A DNA stretch of 42,419 bases, from positions 1 through 42,419 of the forward strand of contig JBDNJM010000194.1 in NCBI GenBank assembly GCA_041687755.1. Reading direction: 5' to 3'. Under the pieces are notes generated by a model, which saw only the letters and a program-made list of their open reading frames with translations, had not been told where the DNA came from and did not search any database. Origin of the DNA: JBDNJM01 sp041687755 (GTDB taxonomy: Bacteria > Planctomycetota > UBA1135 > GCA-002686595). How positions within the stretch are numbered: the first letter of the stretch is position 1; each line of letters opens with the position of its first letter. Below, one piece after another: positions 24,228-34,122 of the stretch. A program made the position numbers and the translations under genes.

Positions 24228-27200
24228 ATGCTCCTCCGCGACCTCCTCCCGATCCCCGAGTCCGTCGGAGCCCAGGACTTCGTCCTCAAGCTCACCGACG
24301 GCGTCACGGAGGATGCGGCCAAGCGGACCCTCGCGGACTACGTCATCACGCCGACACTGGCCGGGCGCTTCGACGAGGCCCTCAACCTGGTCAAGGCGAC
24401 GCTGGGTCTGAGCACGGCGCGCGACGGGTCGCTGCACAAGGGCGAACATCAGCCTGGGCGGGCCGTCTACCTGCACGGCAGCTTCGGCAGCGGCAAGAGC
24501 CACTTCATGGCCGTGCTGCACCGGCTGCTGGTGGGGGACGAAGACGCGCTTTCGCGGCCGGAGCTGGGGCCGGTGGTGGCCAAGCACGGCGATTGGCTCG
24601 GGACGAAGAAGTTTCTGCTGGTGCCGTACCACATGCTGGGCGCCAACTCGCTCGAGGAGCGCGTCTTCGACGGCTACTGCCGCATCGTGCAACGCGAGCA
24701 CCCCGACGCCACTCTGCCGGCGCTGTTCGATACCGATGCGGTGATCAAGGACGCCGAGGGCATGCGCAGCCGCCTGGGGGACAAGGTGTTCCTGGGCCTG
24801 CTGATGGGCGACGCGGGCGACGATGGCTGGGGCGACTACGGCGGCGGGGATTGGACCCTGGACGCCTACCTGGTAGCGCGTGACGCGCCCCACTCGAACC
24901 CCGAACGCCAGCGGCTGGCGACCGCCCTGGTCGAGCGCGTCTTCCCCAGCCAGGCCGGCCGGTCGGGGACGGTGGAGTTCGCGGTGGGGCTTGAGCAGAT
25001 GACCAAGCACGCCAAGGAGCTCGGCTACGACGCGATCGTGCTGTTCCTGGACGAGCTGATCCTGTGGCTGGCGAGCCGCGCGTCGACGCCCGGGTTCATC
25101 GAGAACCAAGTGGACAAGCTCGTCAACCTGGTCGAGGCGGACCGCATGGAGCGCCCGATCCCGCTGATCGGGTTCATCGCCCGTCAGCGCGACCTGCGCA
25201 GCCTGATCCAGAGCGGCGTGCCGGGTGCCGAGCAGCTCGACATTGACGGCAAGCTGTCGCACCACGAGATGCGGTTTGCCGAGATTCGCCTCGAGACGAC
25301 CGATCTGCCCGAGATCGCGTCAAAGCGATTGCTGGTCCCGCGCGACGACGCGGCGCGCGCCCAGATCGAAGAGGCCTTCCGCGGCCTGACGGCGGGCAAC
25401 GCCGCCCTGCGCGACACCCTGCTCGGCAGCGACCACACCCTGGACGACTTCCGCAAGGTCTACCCGTTCAGCCCGGTATTGGTCGATGCGCTCGTGCAGG
25501 CGGCGTCGATGCTCCAGCGCGACCGTACGGCCCTGCGCGCGATGCTGCAGCTGCTCGTCGAACGGCGCGACACGCTCGAGTTGGGCGAGTTGATCCCCGT
25601 CGGCGATCTGTACGACGTGATCAGCCGCGGCAATGACGCCGTGTCGGGGACGTTCAAGGAAGCCTTCGAGCGCGCGCGCAAGCTCTACGACGGCAAGCTG
25701 GTCCCGTTGCTCGAGAAGCAGCATGGACTGCGCCGGAGCGAGGTCCAGCACCTGGACTGGGACGACGCGAAGCGCGCGTCCTGGCGCACGGACGACCGGA
25801 TCCTCAAGACGCTGCTTGTTGCGAACCTGGTGGGCAGCGTGCCTGCGCTGGAGAGCCTCGACGCCAAGCGCATCGCGATCCTGAACCACGGCTCGATCCA
25901 GACGCGGATCCCCGGTCAGGAGGGCGCGACGGTGCTGCGCAAGCTGCGCGATTGGGCGCGGATCGTGCCCGAAATCCGCATCACCGGCGACGAGGCCAAC
26001 CCGCAGATCACGCTGGAGCTGCACGGGGTCGACGTGGAGGGGATTCTTGCCAATGCAGCGGAGTTCGACCGGCACGGGAACCGGGTCCAGCTTCTGAGCA
26101 GCCTGCTGGTGGCAGCGCTCGAGCTGGACGGCGACGAGGAGGACCGGCGCGTGGACCTGGAGTGGCGCGGGACGCGGCGCCGCGCGAGCGTCCTGATCGC
26201 CAACGTCGCCAACCTGCCGCTGGCGGCTCTCGAGAATAGCGATAGCGACTGGAAGGTGGTGGTCGACATCCCGATCGACGACCAGCCCGACGGCGCGGTG
26301 CGAGATCGCCGGAAGCTCGACGACTTTCGCGACGCGCAGAAGCAAGCCCCGACGATTGTGTGGGCACCCCGGTTCCTGAACGCGGCGGCACGCGAGGACC
26401 TGGGGCGGCTCGTGAAGGTTGACCGCGTGCTGCGCAGCGATCAGGCCTTCGAGCAGCACTCCCAGCACCTGTCGAGTTCCGATCGCGCGCAGGCCAAGTC
26501 GCTGTTGCGCGGCCAGCGCGAAACCCTGCTGCACACGGTGCGCGGCTATTTGCTTGCGGCCTATGGACTGTCGAACGATCCGGCGTTGACCAAGGGCCTG
26601 GACGACACGATCGAGGTGCCGGATCGGTTCATCAGTCTCGATCCGTCGCTGAGCCTGCGCTCGCCCGGGACCGGTGATCTGGCGCGTGGACTGCGCAGTT
26701 TGGTCGAGCAGGCGCTGACCTGCCAGTTCCCCAACGCGCCGGCGTGGACTCAGGTCTTCTCCAAGCCGAGCCTGCAGCGCGCGCTCGAGATCGCCCTCGA
26801 GGCGGCCGGGTCGCCCCAGGGGCGGGCTGCGGTGGACAGCGGGGATCAAAAGCTCATGCGCTCTTTCGCGGAGCCGCTAAAGCTTGGGCAGGCACCCTCG
26901 GCTTTCGTGCTCGAGCAGGGCTGGAGCAAGGACCTTGAACAGTGCGCGCGGGTGGGTGGCAGCAAAGTTGTGGCGGTTGGAGACGCGTGGCGCTGGCTGG
27001 ACGAGCCGGCCGCCCGCGGATTGCCTCGCGAGGTGCGCGACCTGCTCGTGCAGGTCTGGGCGGCGGTGAGCGAGCGGTCGTTGCTGCGCGACGGGCAGCC
27101 GCTGGGTGCGATCAAGCTTGGCGAGCTGAGGACGACCGACACGCTTGAACCGATCCCGCTGCCCAGCGAGGAGGACTGGAAGCGCGCGCAGACGGTGGCC

Positions 27201-27929
27201 GGCGGCGTGTTCGGCATCGCGGGCGAGCTGTACCGCACCGGGTCGAACGTGGCGTCCCTGGCGCAGCAGGTCCGGACGGCCGCGGAGGGATCGCTCCAGG
27301 CGGTGCATGGCTTGGCCGGGGCGCTGGAGGCGGTTCCTAGTGACTTTCTGGCCCGTGAGGAGGCCACCTCGGTGCGCGTCGCCGATGCGGCGGCAGCGGC
27401 GGAGCTGTTCGAGGTCGTCTCGAACGGTGAGCCGAAGGCGCTCGTCGAGGCGCTCGCTGGCTACGAGTTCGAAGGAGGGGCGTCGCCTCAGTCCGTGGCG
27501 AAGTGTTGGCGGTCGGCCGCTGAGGTGAAGCGGGCAATCGATGGCATGAACTGGCCGTTGCTCGTTGCGGTCAAGGGGCGTCTGGAGGATCCTGAGTTCG
27601 GCTCCCAGGCTGCGCCGTTGGTGGACCGGGTCCGAAACGCTTTGCGCCGATCAGAGCTTGTCGTTGGATTGGCTGAGGAACTCCGCGTGGCCGAGCGCGG
27701 CGCGACGCAGCTGGTGACGGCGATGACACCTGTGCCCGCGGCCCCGGCGCCGTCGGACGCGACCGCCTCGGGTTCGTCGTCAGCTCCTCCCCGTTCGGCC
27801 GCAAGGCCCGGTTCCGGATCGAGGCGCATCGCGTCGGCGTCGGACGTCGGTGAGCTCGCCGAGGAACTGCGCAGCGCGCTCGCCGACGGCGATCAGCTGG
27901 ACGTCAACTGGACGCGTCTGCCGCGATGA
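24228..27929 (+). CDS. pglY: BREX type 2 ATPase PglY (BrxC family)
   Basis: A 1233-residue P-loop ATPase. It begins MLLRDLLPIPESVGAQDFVL, a start typical of PglY/BrxC, which fixes ATG 24228 over an upstream in-frame TTG at 24168. Walker A is GSFGSGKSHFMAVLH (~res 84) and Walker B is VLFLDELILWLAS (~res 271). The long C-terminal half has no obvious further catalytic motif and ends in a low-complexity Ala/Pro/Ser linker and a small terminal helix. PglY is one of the core motor proteins of BREX and is required for phage exclusion in characterised systems; its exact substrate is unsettled. The gene ends in an ATGA overlap with pglZ, so the two are translationally coupled. It is preceded by the only gap over 150 nt in the plus-strand array. 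Confidence 0.92.
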   Translation: MLLRDLLPIPESVGAQDFVLKLTDGVTEDAAKRTLADYVITPTLAGRFDEALNLVKATLGLSTARDGSLHKGEHQPGRAVYLHGSFGSGKSHFMAVLHRLLVGDEDALSRPELGPVVAKHGDWLGTKKFLLVPYHMLGANSLEERVFDGYCRIVQREHPDATLPALFDTDAVIKDAEGMRSRLGDKVFLGLLMGDAGDDGWGDYGGGDWTLDAYLVARDAPHSNPERQRLATALVERVFPSQAGRSGTVEFAVGLEQMTKHAKELGYDAIVLFLDELILWLASRASTPGFIENQVDKLVNLVEADRMERPIPLIGFIARQRDLRSLIQSGVPGAEQLDIDGKLSHHEMRFAEIRLETTDLPEIASKRLLVPRDDAARAQIEEAFRGLTAGNAALRDTLLGSDHTLDDFRKVYPFSPVLVDALVQAASMLQRDRTALRAMLQLLVERRDTLELGELIPVGDLYDVISRGNDAVSGTFKEAFERARKLYDGKLVPLLEKQHGLRRSEVQHLDWDDAKRASWRTDDRILKTLLVANLVGSVPALESLDAKRIAILNHGSIQTRIPGQEGATVLRKLRDWARIVPEIRITGDEANPQITLELHGVDVEGILANAAEFDRHGNRVQLLSSLLVAALELDGDEEDRRVDLEWRGTRRRASVLIANVANLPLAALENSDSDWKVVVDIPIDDQPDGAVRDRRKLDDFRDAQKQAPTIVWAPRFLNAAAREDLGRLVKVDRVLRSDQAFEQHSQHLSSSDRAQAKSLLRGQRETLLHTVRGYLLAAYGLSNDPALTKGLDDTIEVPDRFISLDPSLSLRSPGTGDLARGLRSLVEQALTCQFPNAPAWTQVFSKPSLQRALEIALEAAGSPQGRAAVDSGDQKLMRSFAEPLKLGQAPSAFVLEQGWSKDLEQCARVGGSKVVAVGDAWRWLDEPAARGLPREVRDLLVQVWAAVSERSLLRDGQPLGAIKLGELRTTDTLEPIPLPSEEDWKRAQTVAGGVFGIAGELYRTGSNVASLAQQVRTAAEGSLQAVHGLAGALEAVPSDFLAREEATSVRVADAAAAAELFEVVSNGEPKALVEALAGYEFEGGASPQSVAKCWRSAAEVKRAIDGMNWPLLVAVKGRLEDPEFGSQAAPLVDRVRNALRRSELVVGLAEELRVAERGATQLVTAMTPVPAAPAPSDATASGSSSAPPRSAARPGSGSRRIASASDVGELAEELRSALADGDQLDVNWTRLPR

Positions 27930-30652
27930 GCTTCGATCCGAAGTTGCTCGCGCCGATCGTCCGGTCGGCCATGTCGAAGGAGAAAGAGGAGAAGCGACGC
28001 TTCGTGGCGATCAAGAGCGACACGCTCCCCGACGAGGTCGCAGGCTTCGAGGTCGATGGAGAGCCGTGGGAGGCCCATCCCGTGCGCTCGACCCTGCAGG
28101 CGCGGCGGGTGATGGCCCAGGCAGGCGAGGACGGGCGTCGGCTTCTGGTCACCACGATCCTTGACGACGAACTCGGGCCGGAGGTCATGGCGCGCCTGGC
28201 CCAGAACCAGGTGCACCGTATCGAGCCGTGGATGCTCGTGCGCGAGGCGTTCCAGGCCCAGCAGATCGACCCGCGTGTGACGCGGGAGTGGTGGATGGCG
28301 AGCGCGCTCCTGCAGCACCAGCCCGCCGGTGGCTATCCGCGGGTGAAGTCGGGGATTCTCGACTACGAAACCGCGTGGGGGGCGCTAGGCCGTTCGCTGG
28401 GCTTCCTCGGTGGCGAGCCGAGTCTCGAAGCGCTCGTCGCCGCGTGCGCAGAGAAGGGTCTCCAGGAGCGTTGGACCACGCTGAGCAAGGAGCTGCGCGA
28501 TGGCATGGCGGTGCGGCTCGAGGAACGGCACGGAACGGGCGGGGGTGCTCTGGTCGCATTGCTGCTGTCAGGGTCGGCTTCCGATGTCGTGTCTATCGTG
28601 CTGGTGGCCGGAGCGATCGCCGCGGCGCCGGAGAGCCGGGAGCGTGTCGTCGCCGAAGCCATGCTGAACAAGGCCTACGGCCCAGAGCACCCCATGGCGA
28701 CGCTGGCCGACGCTGTGCGGCCTTGGTGCTTGGATCAAATCGGGATGGGAAGCGTAGGAATGCTCGATGCCGTCTACGCGCGGAGTATGAAGATCGCGGC
28801 GGAGCACCAAGCCACGAGCTTGTTGGTGCACAGCGCCTTGCTGCCCGCCGGCCTTGAGGCGCGGCTCGCTGAATTGGGCGACGCGCTGCGCCAGCTGCTG
28901 GCGGCACCGTCCGATGCAGCGGCACATGAGGTGATCGAGGTGCACGGCAGGGCGGCGCTCGCTCACGAACTCATCGGTCGGGCCCCGCGCTTCACGTCCA
29001 CTCGCGAGCAGGTCGAAGCGGCGCTACGCCTCACCCGTTGGCTCGGCAGCGAGGAATCTGCGCCGAAGTCCTTGGGGGAAGCCGCGGCGCTGTACCGGGA
29101 CAGCGGGGCCTGGGTGGATCGGCTGCGCTATCGCCTCATGCGTGGCACCGATGCCTCCCAGTGGAGCCTAGATCTGCGCGTGGTTGCGAGTGCGGCCCGT
29201 GATCGACGCGAGCGCGAGAGCGCCCTCTTCGCGGAGCGCCTGCTGCGGTCGACGGCGGACCAGGAGGGGGCCGGCGACATCGTGCCCCTCGAGCGGGTCT
29301 ACCGGGACGTGGTCGGGCCATTGGCGGAGGAGCTGCAAGTGCTCGTGGTTGTCATGGACGGGATGAGCCAGGCCGTCTTTCAGGACTTGTCGCGGAGCGT
29401 TACGGGTCGAACCTCGTTGAGGCGCATGGTGTCGGGGAGCGCGCGCAGCTGGCCGGCAGCCGTTGCGCCGCTGCCGACTGTGACTGAGGTGGCGCGGACG
29501 AGCCTCATGTGCGGCGAATTGACGGTCGGAAACGCGAGCACCGAGCAGCGCGGTCAGCGTGCGCTCGCCGAGTCCATGGGCTGGATCCCGAAGGGTTCCA
29601 GCGCGCCGCTCTTGTTTCACAAGGGCGCGCTGCAGCAGGGCGGGGGCGGACTTTCCGACGAGGTTCTGAAGGCGATCGACAGCGAGAGCCAAGTCGTGAC
29701 GGTCGTCGTCAACGCTGTCGACGACCAGCTGCCCAAGGGGAGTCAACTCGAGGTCGAGTGGGGCCTCGAGCACCTGCGCGAACTCGAGGCGCTCGTGGCC
29801 GCTGCGGAAGCCATGCGGCGGGCCGTGGTCCTGACCGCGGACCACGGGCACGTCGTCGAGCTGTGGGAGAGCGAGGGGGATATGTCGCACCCGACTGAGA
29901 AAGGCGAGCGCTGGCGCGCCCCCGGTCGTGCGGTCGAAGAGCGCGAATTCACCTTCGAGGGGTCGCGCGTGCTCCTGCCGAGTCCAGGCGGTCCTGCTGT
30001 CTTGCCCTGGAGCGAGCGCTTGCGGTACTGCGGCCGCCACGCCGGCTACCACGGAGGCGCGAGTCCGCAAGAGGTCGTCGTGCCGCTTGGAGTGTTCGTG
30101 CCCGCGAATGCGGTCGACTCCATGCTTGGTGCTGGCTGGGACGACGAACTCGTTCTGGAACCCTGGTGGTGGTCGAGCGCGAGAGCACCGGAGGAGTCGA
30201 CTTCGAGAGGGGAGCCGGCTGTGCCCGCGCCGCAACCGAGGCGAACCAAGCAGCCCGAACCCGTCGGTCAGGCGAGGATGTTCGAAGAGCGAGAGACCGT
30301 GTCTGCCCCCGCGCAGGCAGCGGAGGGAGCGTCGTCCGATTGGCTGCTAGAGCTGTTCGAGTCCAAGATCTACAAGGTGCAGTTCAGCAACGCGCGGGCC
30401 TTGCGTCCGAATCAGAAGGACATCGACCGCTTCTTGATCGAGCTCGATCGCGTCGGTTTCGCGGCGACCTTCGACGGAATGCGTGCCCGCCTCGAAATGT
30501 CCTTAATGCGGTTCAAGAGTCTCAGTCAGCTTGTCGCCCGAATCCTGAACATCGATGGTTACGCCGTGCTCGAAGTGAATCAGCCGCAGAAGACCATCCG
30601 CCTTGACCATGGTCAACTCACCCAGCAGTTTCGCCTGCAGAGTGCGCGATGA
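27926..30652 (+). CDS. pglZ: BREX type 2 alkaline-phosphatase-superfamily protein PglZ
   Basis: A 908-residue protein. The central and C-terminal region carries the PglZ form of the alkaline phosphatase metal site: VLVVVMDGMSQAVFQDL (~res 472), LTADHGHVVELWE (~res 636) and a YHGGASPQEVVVPLG block (~res 708). A linker rich in Pro, Ala and Glu then leads to a winged-helix-like C-terminal domain (RVGFAATFDGMRARLEMSLM). PglZ is the hallmark BREX protein and is thought to work with PglX and the ATPases; its physiological substrate is not established. It is coupled by 4-nt overlaps to pglY upstream and to brxD downstream. Confidence 0.93.
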   Translation: MSFDPKLLAPIVRSAMSKEKEEKRRFVAIKSDTLPDEVAGFEVDGEPWEAHPVRSTLQARRVMAQAGEDGRRLLVTTILDDELGPEVMARLAQNQVHRIEPWMLVREAFQAQQIDPRVTREWWMASALLQHQPAGGYPRVKSGILDYETAWGALGRSLGFLGGEPSLEALVAACAEKGLQERWTTLSKELRDGMAVRLEERHGTGGGALVALLLSGSASDVVSIVLVAGAIAAAPESRERVVAEAMLNKAYGPEHPMATLADAVRPWCLDQIGMGSVGMLDAVYARSMKIAAEHQATSLLVHSALLPAGLEARLAELGDALRQLLAAPSDAAAHEVIEVHGRAALAHELIGRAPRFTSTREQVEAALRLTRWLGSEESAPKSLGEAAALYRDSGAWVDRLRYRLMRGTDASQWSLDLRVVASAARDRRERESALFAERLLRSTADQEGAGDIVPLERVYRDVVGPLAEELQVLVVVMDGMSQAVFQDLSRSVTGRTSLRRMVSGSARSWPAAVAPLPTVTEVARTSLMCGELTVGNASTEQRGQRALAESMGWIPKGSSAPLLFHKGALQQGGGGLSDEVLKAIDSESQVVTVVVNAVDDQLPKGSQLEVEWGLEHLRELEALVAAAEAMRRAVVLTADHGHVVELWESEGDMSHPTEKGERWRAPGRAVEEREFTFEGSRVLLPSPGGPAVLPWSERLRYCGRHAGYHGGASPQEVVVPLGVFVPANAVDSMLGAGWDDELVLEPWWWSSARAPEESTSRGEPAVPAPQPRRTKQPEPVGQARMFEERETVSAPAQAAEGASSDWLLELFESKIYKVQFSNARALRPNQKDIDRFLIELDRVGFAATFDGMRARLEMSLMRFKSLSQLVARILNIDGYAVLEVNQPQKTIRLDHGQLTQQFRLQSAR

Positions 30653-31977
30653 GCCTTAGTGCCGCACGACGTGAGGACCTCTTCAGTTCTCTGCGCAACG
30701 GGACGGTCCCCGAGCGCAGCTTGGACCTGCTGGCCGTAGGCCTTCAAGGCTTCGAGGTAACGCTGGATGAAGAGCTCGACCGCGTGGCGACGGGGCAGGG
30801 CGGGTTCAAGGCGGTTCGCGGGGAGTACGGGAGCGGCAAGACGTTCTTCGTTCGGTGGCTGCAGGAGCGCGCGCGGAAGCGTGGATTCGTGACGGCAGAG
30901 GTCCAGATCTCCGAGAACGAGACGCCCCTCTACAAGTTGCACACGGTGTATCGCCGGCTCATGGAGCGCTTGGCGACCGAAACTGTTCCGACGGGCGCGC
31001 TGCGATCGATCGTGGACCTCTGGCTCGGCGCCTTGCAGGGCCAGGTCCTCGACGCGGGCGACGTCGACGAGTCTGACGAGAAGGCCTTTTACGCCGCGGT
31101 TAAACTCGAGATGGAGCGCCGCCTGGTAACCCTTGCCGATCAGGCGCCGATGTTCGGTCAGGCTCTGCGCGGCTACGTGGAGCTGCACGAGCAGGAAGAC
31201 GAAGCGTCCGCATCGGCCGTCCTGGCTTGGCTAGCTGGTCAGCCGAACGTCGCCGCGTCCGCCAAGCGCGCCGCCGGCGTCAAGGGCGAGATCGACCACG
31301 ACGGAGCACTGAATTTCTTGCGCGGGTTGCTCGTCGTCCTGCGTGACTCGGGGCACAGTGGGCTGGTGGTTGTCCTGGACGAGGTCGAGACGCTTCAGCG
31401 CATGCGTTCGGATGTCCGCGACAAGAGCTTGAATGCGCTCCGTCATCTCATGGATGAGCTGTCCGGGGGCGTGTTTCCGGGGATGTACCTGGTGTTGACC
31501 GGAACGCCGGCGTTTTACGACGGCCCCCAGGGGGTGAAGCGGCTGCACGCGTTGGATCAGCGGCTCCAGACCCATTTCGGCGACCCGCGGTTTGACAACC
31601 CGCGGGCCCCGCAGATCCGCTTGCCCGGTTTCGACGCCGCAAAGCTCGTCGAGCTCGGCACGCGGGTGCGAGATCTGTACGCCGCCGGCGCCAAGGCTGA
31701 GCAGCGAGTCCTGGACAAGGTTGACGACGACTTCATCCGCGAGTTCGCCGAATCGATCACGGGGCGGTTGGGTGGGAAGGTCGGGATCGTTCCGCGGATC
31801 TTCTTGAAGCGCCTCGTGTCGGACGTGCTGGATCGAGTGGACCTGTTCGAGGACTTCGATCCTCGACGGGATGCGGGGGTTGAGATCCAGGCGTCCGAGC
31901 TGACCCGCGAGGAGGCAGCGGCCGCAGGGTTGCGTGCGGTCGAGGACATCGAGCTCGACCTCGACGCAGGGGAGTGA
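30649..31977 (+). CDS. brxD: BREX ATP-binding protein BrxD
   Basis: A 442-residue P-loop protein of the DUF2791 (BrxD) family. Walker A is RGEYGSGKTFFVRWL (~res 58). Walker B is LVVVLDEVETLQRM (~res 240), followed by a sensor-like strand YLVLTGTPAFYDG. The family segment QRLQTHFGD is present. BrxD is the second ATPase found in type 2 BREX systems and is usually encoded directly before brxHI, as here. Length and termini fit the family. It overlaps pglZ by 4 nt (ATGA) and is followed after 3 nt by brxHI. Confidence 0.92.
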   Translation: MSLSAARREDLFSSLRNGTVPERSLDLLAVGLQGFEVTLDEELDRVATGQGGFKAVRGEYGSGKTFFVRWLQERARKRGFVTAEVQISENETPLYKLHTVYRRLMERLATETVPTGALRSIVDLWLGALQGQVLDAGDVDESDEKAFYAAVKLEMERRLVTLADQAPMFGQALRGYVELHEQEDEASASAVLAWLAGQPNVAASAKRAAGVKGEIDHDGALNFLRGLLVVLRDSGHSGLVVVLDEVETLQRMRSDVRDKSLNALRHLMDELSGGVFPGMYLVLTGTPAFYDGPQGVKRLHALDQRLQTHFGDPRFDNPRAPQIRLPGFDAAKLVELGTRVRDLYAAGAKAEQRVLDKVDDDFIREFAESITGRLGGKVGIVPRIFLKRLVSDVLDRVDLFEDFDPRRDAGVEIQASELTREEAAAAGLRAVEDIELDLDAGE

Positions 31978-31980
31978 CCT

Positions 31981-34074
31981 GTGGGGTTCGACCTGCTGCA
32001 TCCCGCTCTTCAGCACCACATCGTCAATTCCCTCGGTTGGCGGAGCCTGCGACCGCTGCAGGAAGAGGCGATCAAGCCGTTGACGAATGGCGAGAACGCG
32101 ATCCTCCTAGCGCCCACCGCGGGTGGTAAGACGGAGGCGGCCGCCTTTCCGATCTTGTCGCGGATGCTCGAGGAGGACTGGCGCGGGCTATCGGTGCTCT
32201 ATGTCTGCCCCATCAAGGCGCTGCTGAACAACCTCCTGCCGCGCCTGCAGGCCCTTGCGGGTCTCATGGGCCGTCGTGTGGAGGTCTGGCACGGTGACGT
32301 CGGAGAGTCGGCGCGCAAGCGGATCCGCAAGGACCGGCCCGATCTCTTGCTGACGACGCCCGAGTCGATCGAGGCGCTGCTCGTATCCCGCAAGAACATC
32401 CCGAGCGAGTTTTTTCGTGACGTGCGGGTAGCGATCGTCGACGAAGTCCACGCGTTCGCCGGCGACGACCGGGGTTGGCACCTCCTGGCCGTGTTGTCTC
32501 GGCTTGAAGCGATCACGGAGCGTCCGATCCAACGCATCGGATTGTCTGCGACGGTTGGGAATCCCGAACAGCTGCTCGAGTGGCTCACGCCAGCAGGCCG
32601 ACGTGGATCGGTTCTCAACCCGCCGGCCGAAGTCGCGACGAGCGAAACCGAGGTCGCCTTGGACCATGTTGGGACGACCGAGAACGCGGCCAAGGTCATC
32701 GCGCGGATGCACCAGGGCCTGAAGCGGCTTGTCTTCTGTGACAGCCGCGCGCGAGTTGAGAGTCTGGCCGTCGACCTGCGTGAGTTGGGTGTGACGACCT
32801 TCGTCTCCCACTCGTCGCTTGGGCTGCAAGAGCGTCGCGATGCCGAGCAGGCGTTCCAAGAAGGAAGAGACTGCGTGATCGTGGCGACCAGCACGTTGGA
32901 GCTGGGGATCGACGTGGGTGATCTTGATCACGTCATTCAGATCGACTGCCCTCCCTCGGTGGCCGGATTCCTCCAGCGGTTGGGCCGGACAGGCCGCCGA
33001 GTTGGGACTGTCCGCAACTGCCTCTTCCTCGCCACCAAGTCGGACGCCCTCGTGCGCTCGGCGGCGTTGATCCGGTTGTGGCGTCAGGGCTTCGTCGAGC
33101 CGGTGTTGCCACCCCCGGATCCCCTCCATGTGCTCGCCCAGCAGATCATGGGCCTCGCGCTCCAGAAGCGCGGAATCACCCGCGAGGACTGGAAGGAGCC
33201 CACCGCGTTGTTCCGGCAGGCCGCTGGACTTTCGGGCGCGGACGGAGAGGAACTGATCGCTCACATGCTGCATACGGATCTGCTCACCGAGGACTCCGGG
33301 CTCCTGTGGTTCGGGCGCCGTGGGGAAGAGACCTTCGGGCATCGCCACTTCATGGACCTCATGGTGGTGTTCGCTTCTGAGCCGCTCCTCAGCGTTCGGT
33401 ATGGTCGTTTGGAGGTCGGGCAGATCCATCCCTTGACGATCACGACCCGCAAGAGCGAAACGCCTCTCGCTCTCGCAGGTCGTGCCTGGACCATCATCGA
33501 GATTGACTGGCCAAGGAAGCGAGTCTCGGTCCAGCCGACCACCGGGCGTGGCAAGGTGCTGTGGATGGGAGATGCCGCGCCGCTAGGCATTGAGCAAGCC
33601 CAGGAGTACCGCGAGGTCTTGTGCGGGGACGGCTACGACGAAGAGTGGACCGAACGAGCTCGGGCAGAGATCGATCGACTCCGCAGCGATTTTTGGTTTC
33701 TCCGCAGCGGCGCGACCACGTTCTTGTCGAAGCCGAATCAGGAGCAGACCTGGTGGACCTTCGGCGGTCTACTCGCGAATGTTCAGCTCTCGGGCTGGCT
33801 TCACTCTCGGTTTGGCACGTCGGGGAAGGCGGATAATTACCGGATCCAGTTGGAGTCCCCAATCGACCCGTCGCGACTGTCGGAAGCGATTCGGGATGCC
33901 GGGGAGATCGAGTTCACCCCCGATGAAAGCCTCGCGGAGAGACTGAAGTTCAAGGAGTGCCTGCCACCGACTGCGATGCGAAGGGAGCTGGAGGCGAGAT
34001 TCGCTGCACGTCGAGATTCTCGAACGGTGCTCGAGTCCCGGCTAGCCGTGGTCCTTGATCAGCCTGAAGCGTGA
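31981..34074 (+). CDS. brxHI: BREX DEAD/DEAH-box (Lhr-like) helicase BrxHI
   Basis: A 697-residue SF2 helicase. Motif I is APTAGGKTEAAAFP (~res 44), motif II is VDEVHAFAGDDRG (~res 153), motif III is LSATVGNP, and motifs V-VI are TSTLELGIDVGDLDHVIQ and QRLGRTGRR (~res 332). The C-terminal half has the extended Lhr-type region. It starts at GTG 31981, 3 nt after brxD. It is the last gene of the plus-strand array and converges with mcrC; only 48 nt separate them, containing a weak 5-bp hairpin (34095-34107) that I do not call a terminator. BrxHI is the helicase typical of type 2 BREX and probably works on DNA. Confidence 0.92.
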   Translation: MGFDLLHPALQHHIVNSLGWRSLRPLQEEAIKPLTNGENAILLAPTAGGKTEAAAFPILSRMLEEDWRGLSVLYVCPIKALLNNLLPRLQALAGLMGRRVEVWHGDVGESARKRIRKDRPDLLLTTPESIEALLVSRKNIPSEFFRDVRVAIVDEVHAFAGDDRGWHLLAVLSRLEAITERPIQRIGLSATVGNPEQLLEWLTPAGRRGSVLNPPAEVATSETEVALDHVGTTENAAKVIARMHQGLKRLVFCDSRARVESLAVDLRELGVTTFVSHSSLGLQERRDAEQAFQEGRDCVIVATSTLELGIDVGDLDHVIQIDCPPSVAGFLQRLGRTGRRVGTVRNCLFLATKSDALVRSAALIRLWRQGFVEPVLPPPDPLHVLAQQIMGLALQKRGITREDWKEPTALFRQAAGLSGADGEELIAHMLHTDLLTEDSGLLWFGRRGEETFGHRHFMDLMVVFASEPLLSVRYGRLEVGQIHPLTITTRKSETPLALAGRAWTIIEIDWPRKRVSVQPTTGRGKVLWMGDAAPLGIEQAQEYREVLCGDGYDEEWTERARAEIDRLRSDFWFLRSGATTFLSKPNQEQTWWTFGGLLANVQLSGWLHSRFGTSGKADNYRIQLESPIDPSRLSEAIRDAGEIEFTPDESLAERLKFKECLPPTAMRRELEARFAARRDSRTVLESRLAVVLDQPEA

Positions 34075-34122
34075 GTCGGGCTGGTGAGGCTGCGAGAGCG
34101 CGGCTCTGATGTGTGCGTCTCG

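Noticed and set aside
4278..34074. DISARM or Druantia assignment
   Set aside because: No DrmA/DrmB (DUF1998) or DruE-type proteins are present. The pglZ, pglW, pglX, pglY, brxD, brxHI order is type 2 BREX.
34075..34122. Intrinsic terminator between brxHI and mcrC
   Set aside because: The only stem is 5 bp with a 3-base loop, and there is no T-run on either strand.
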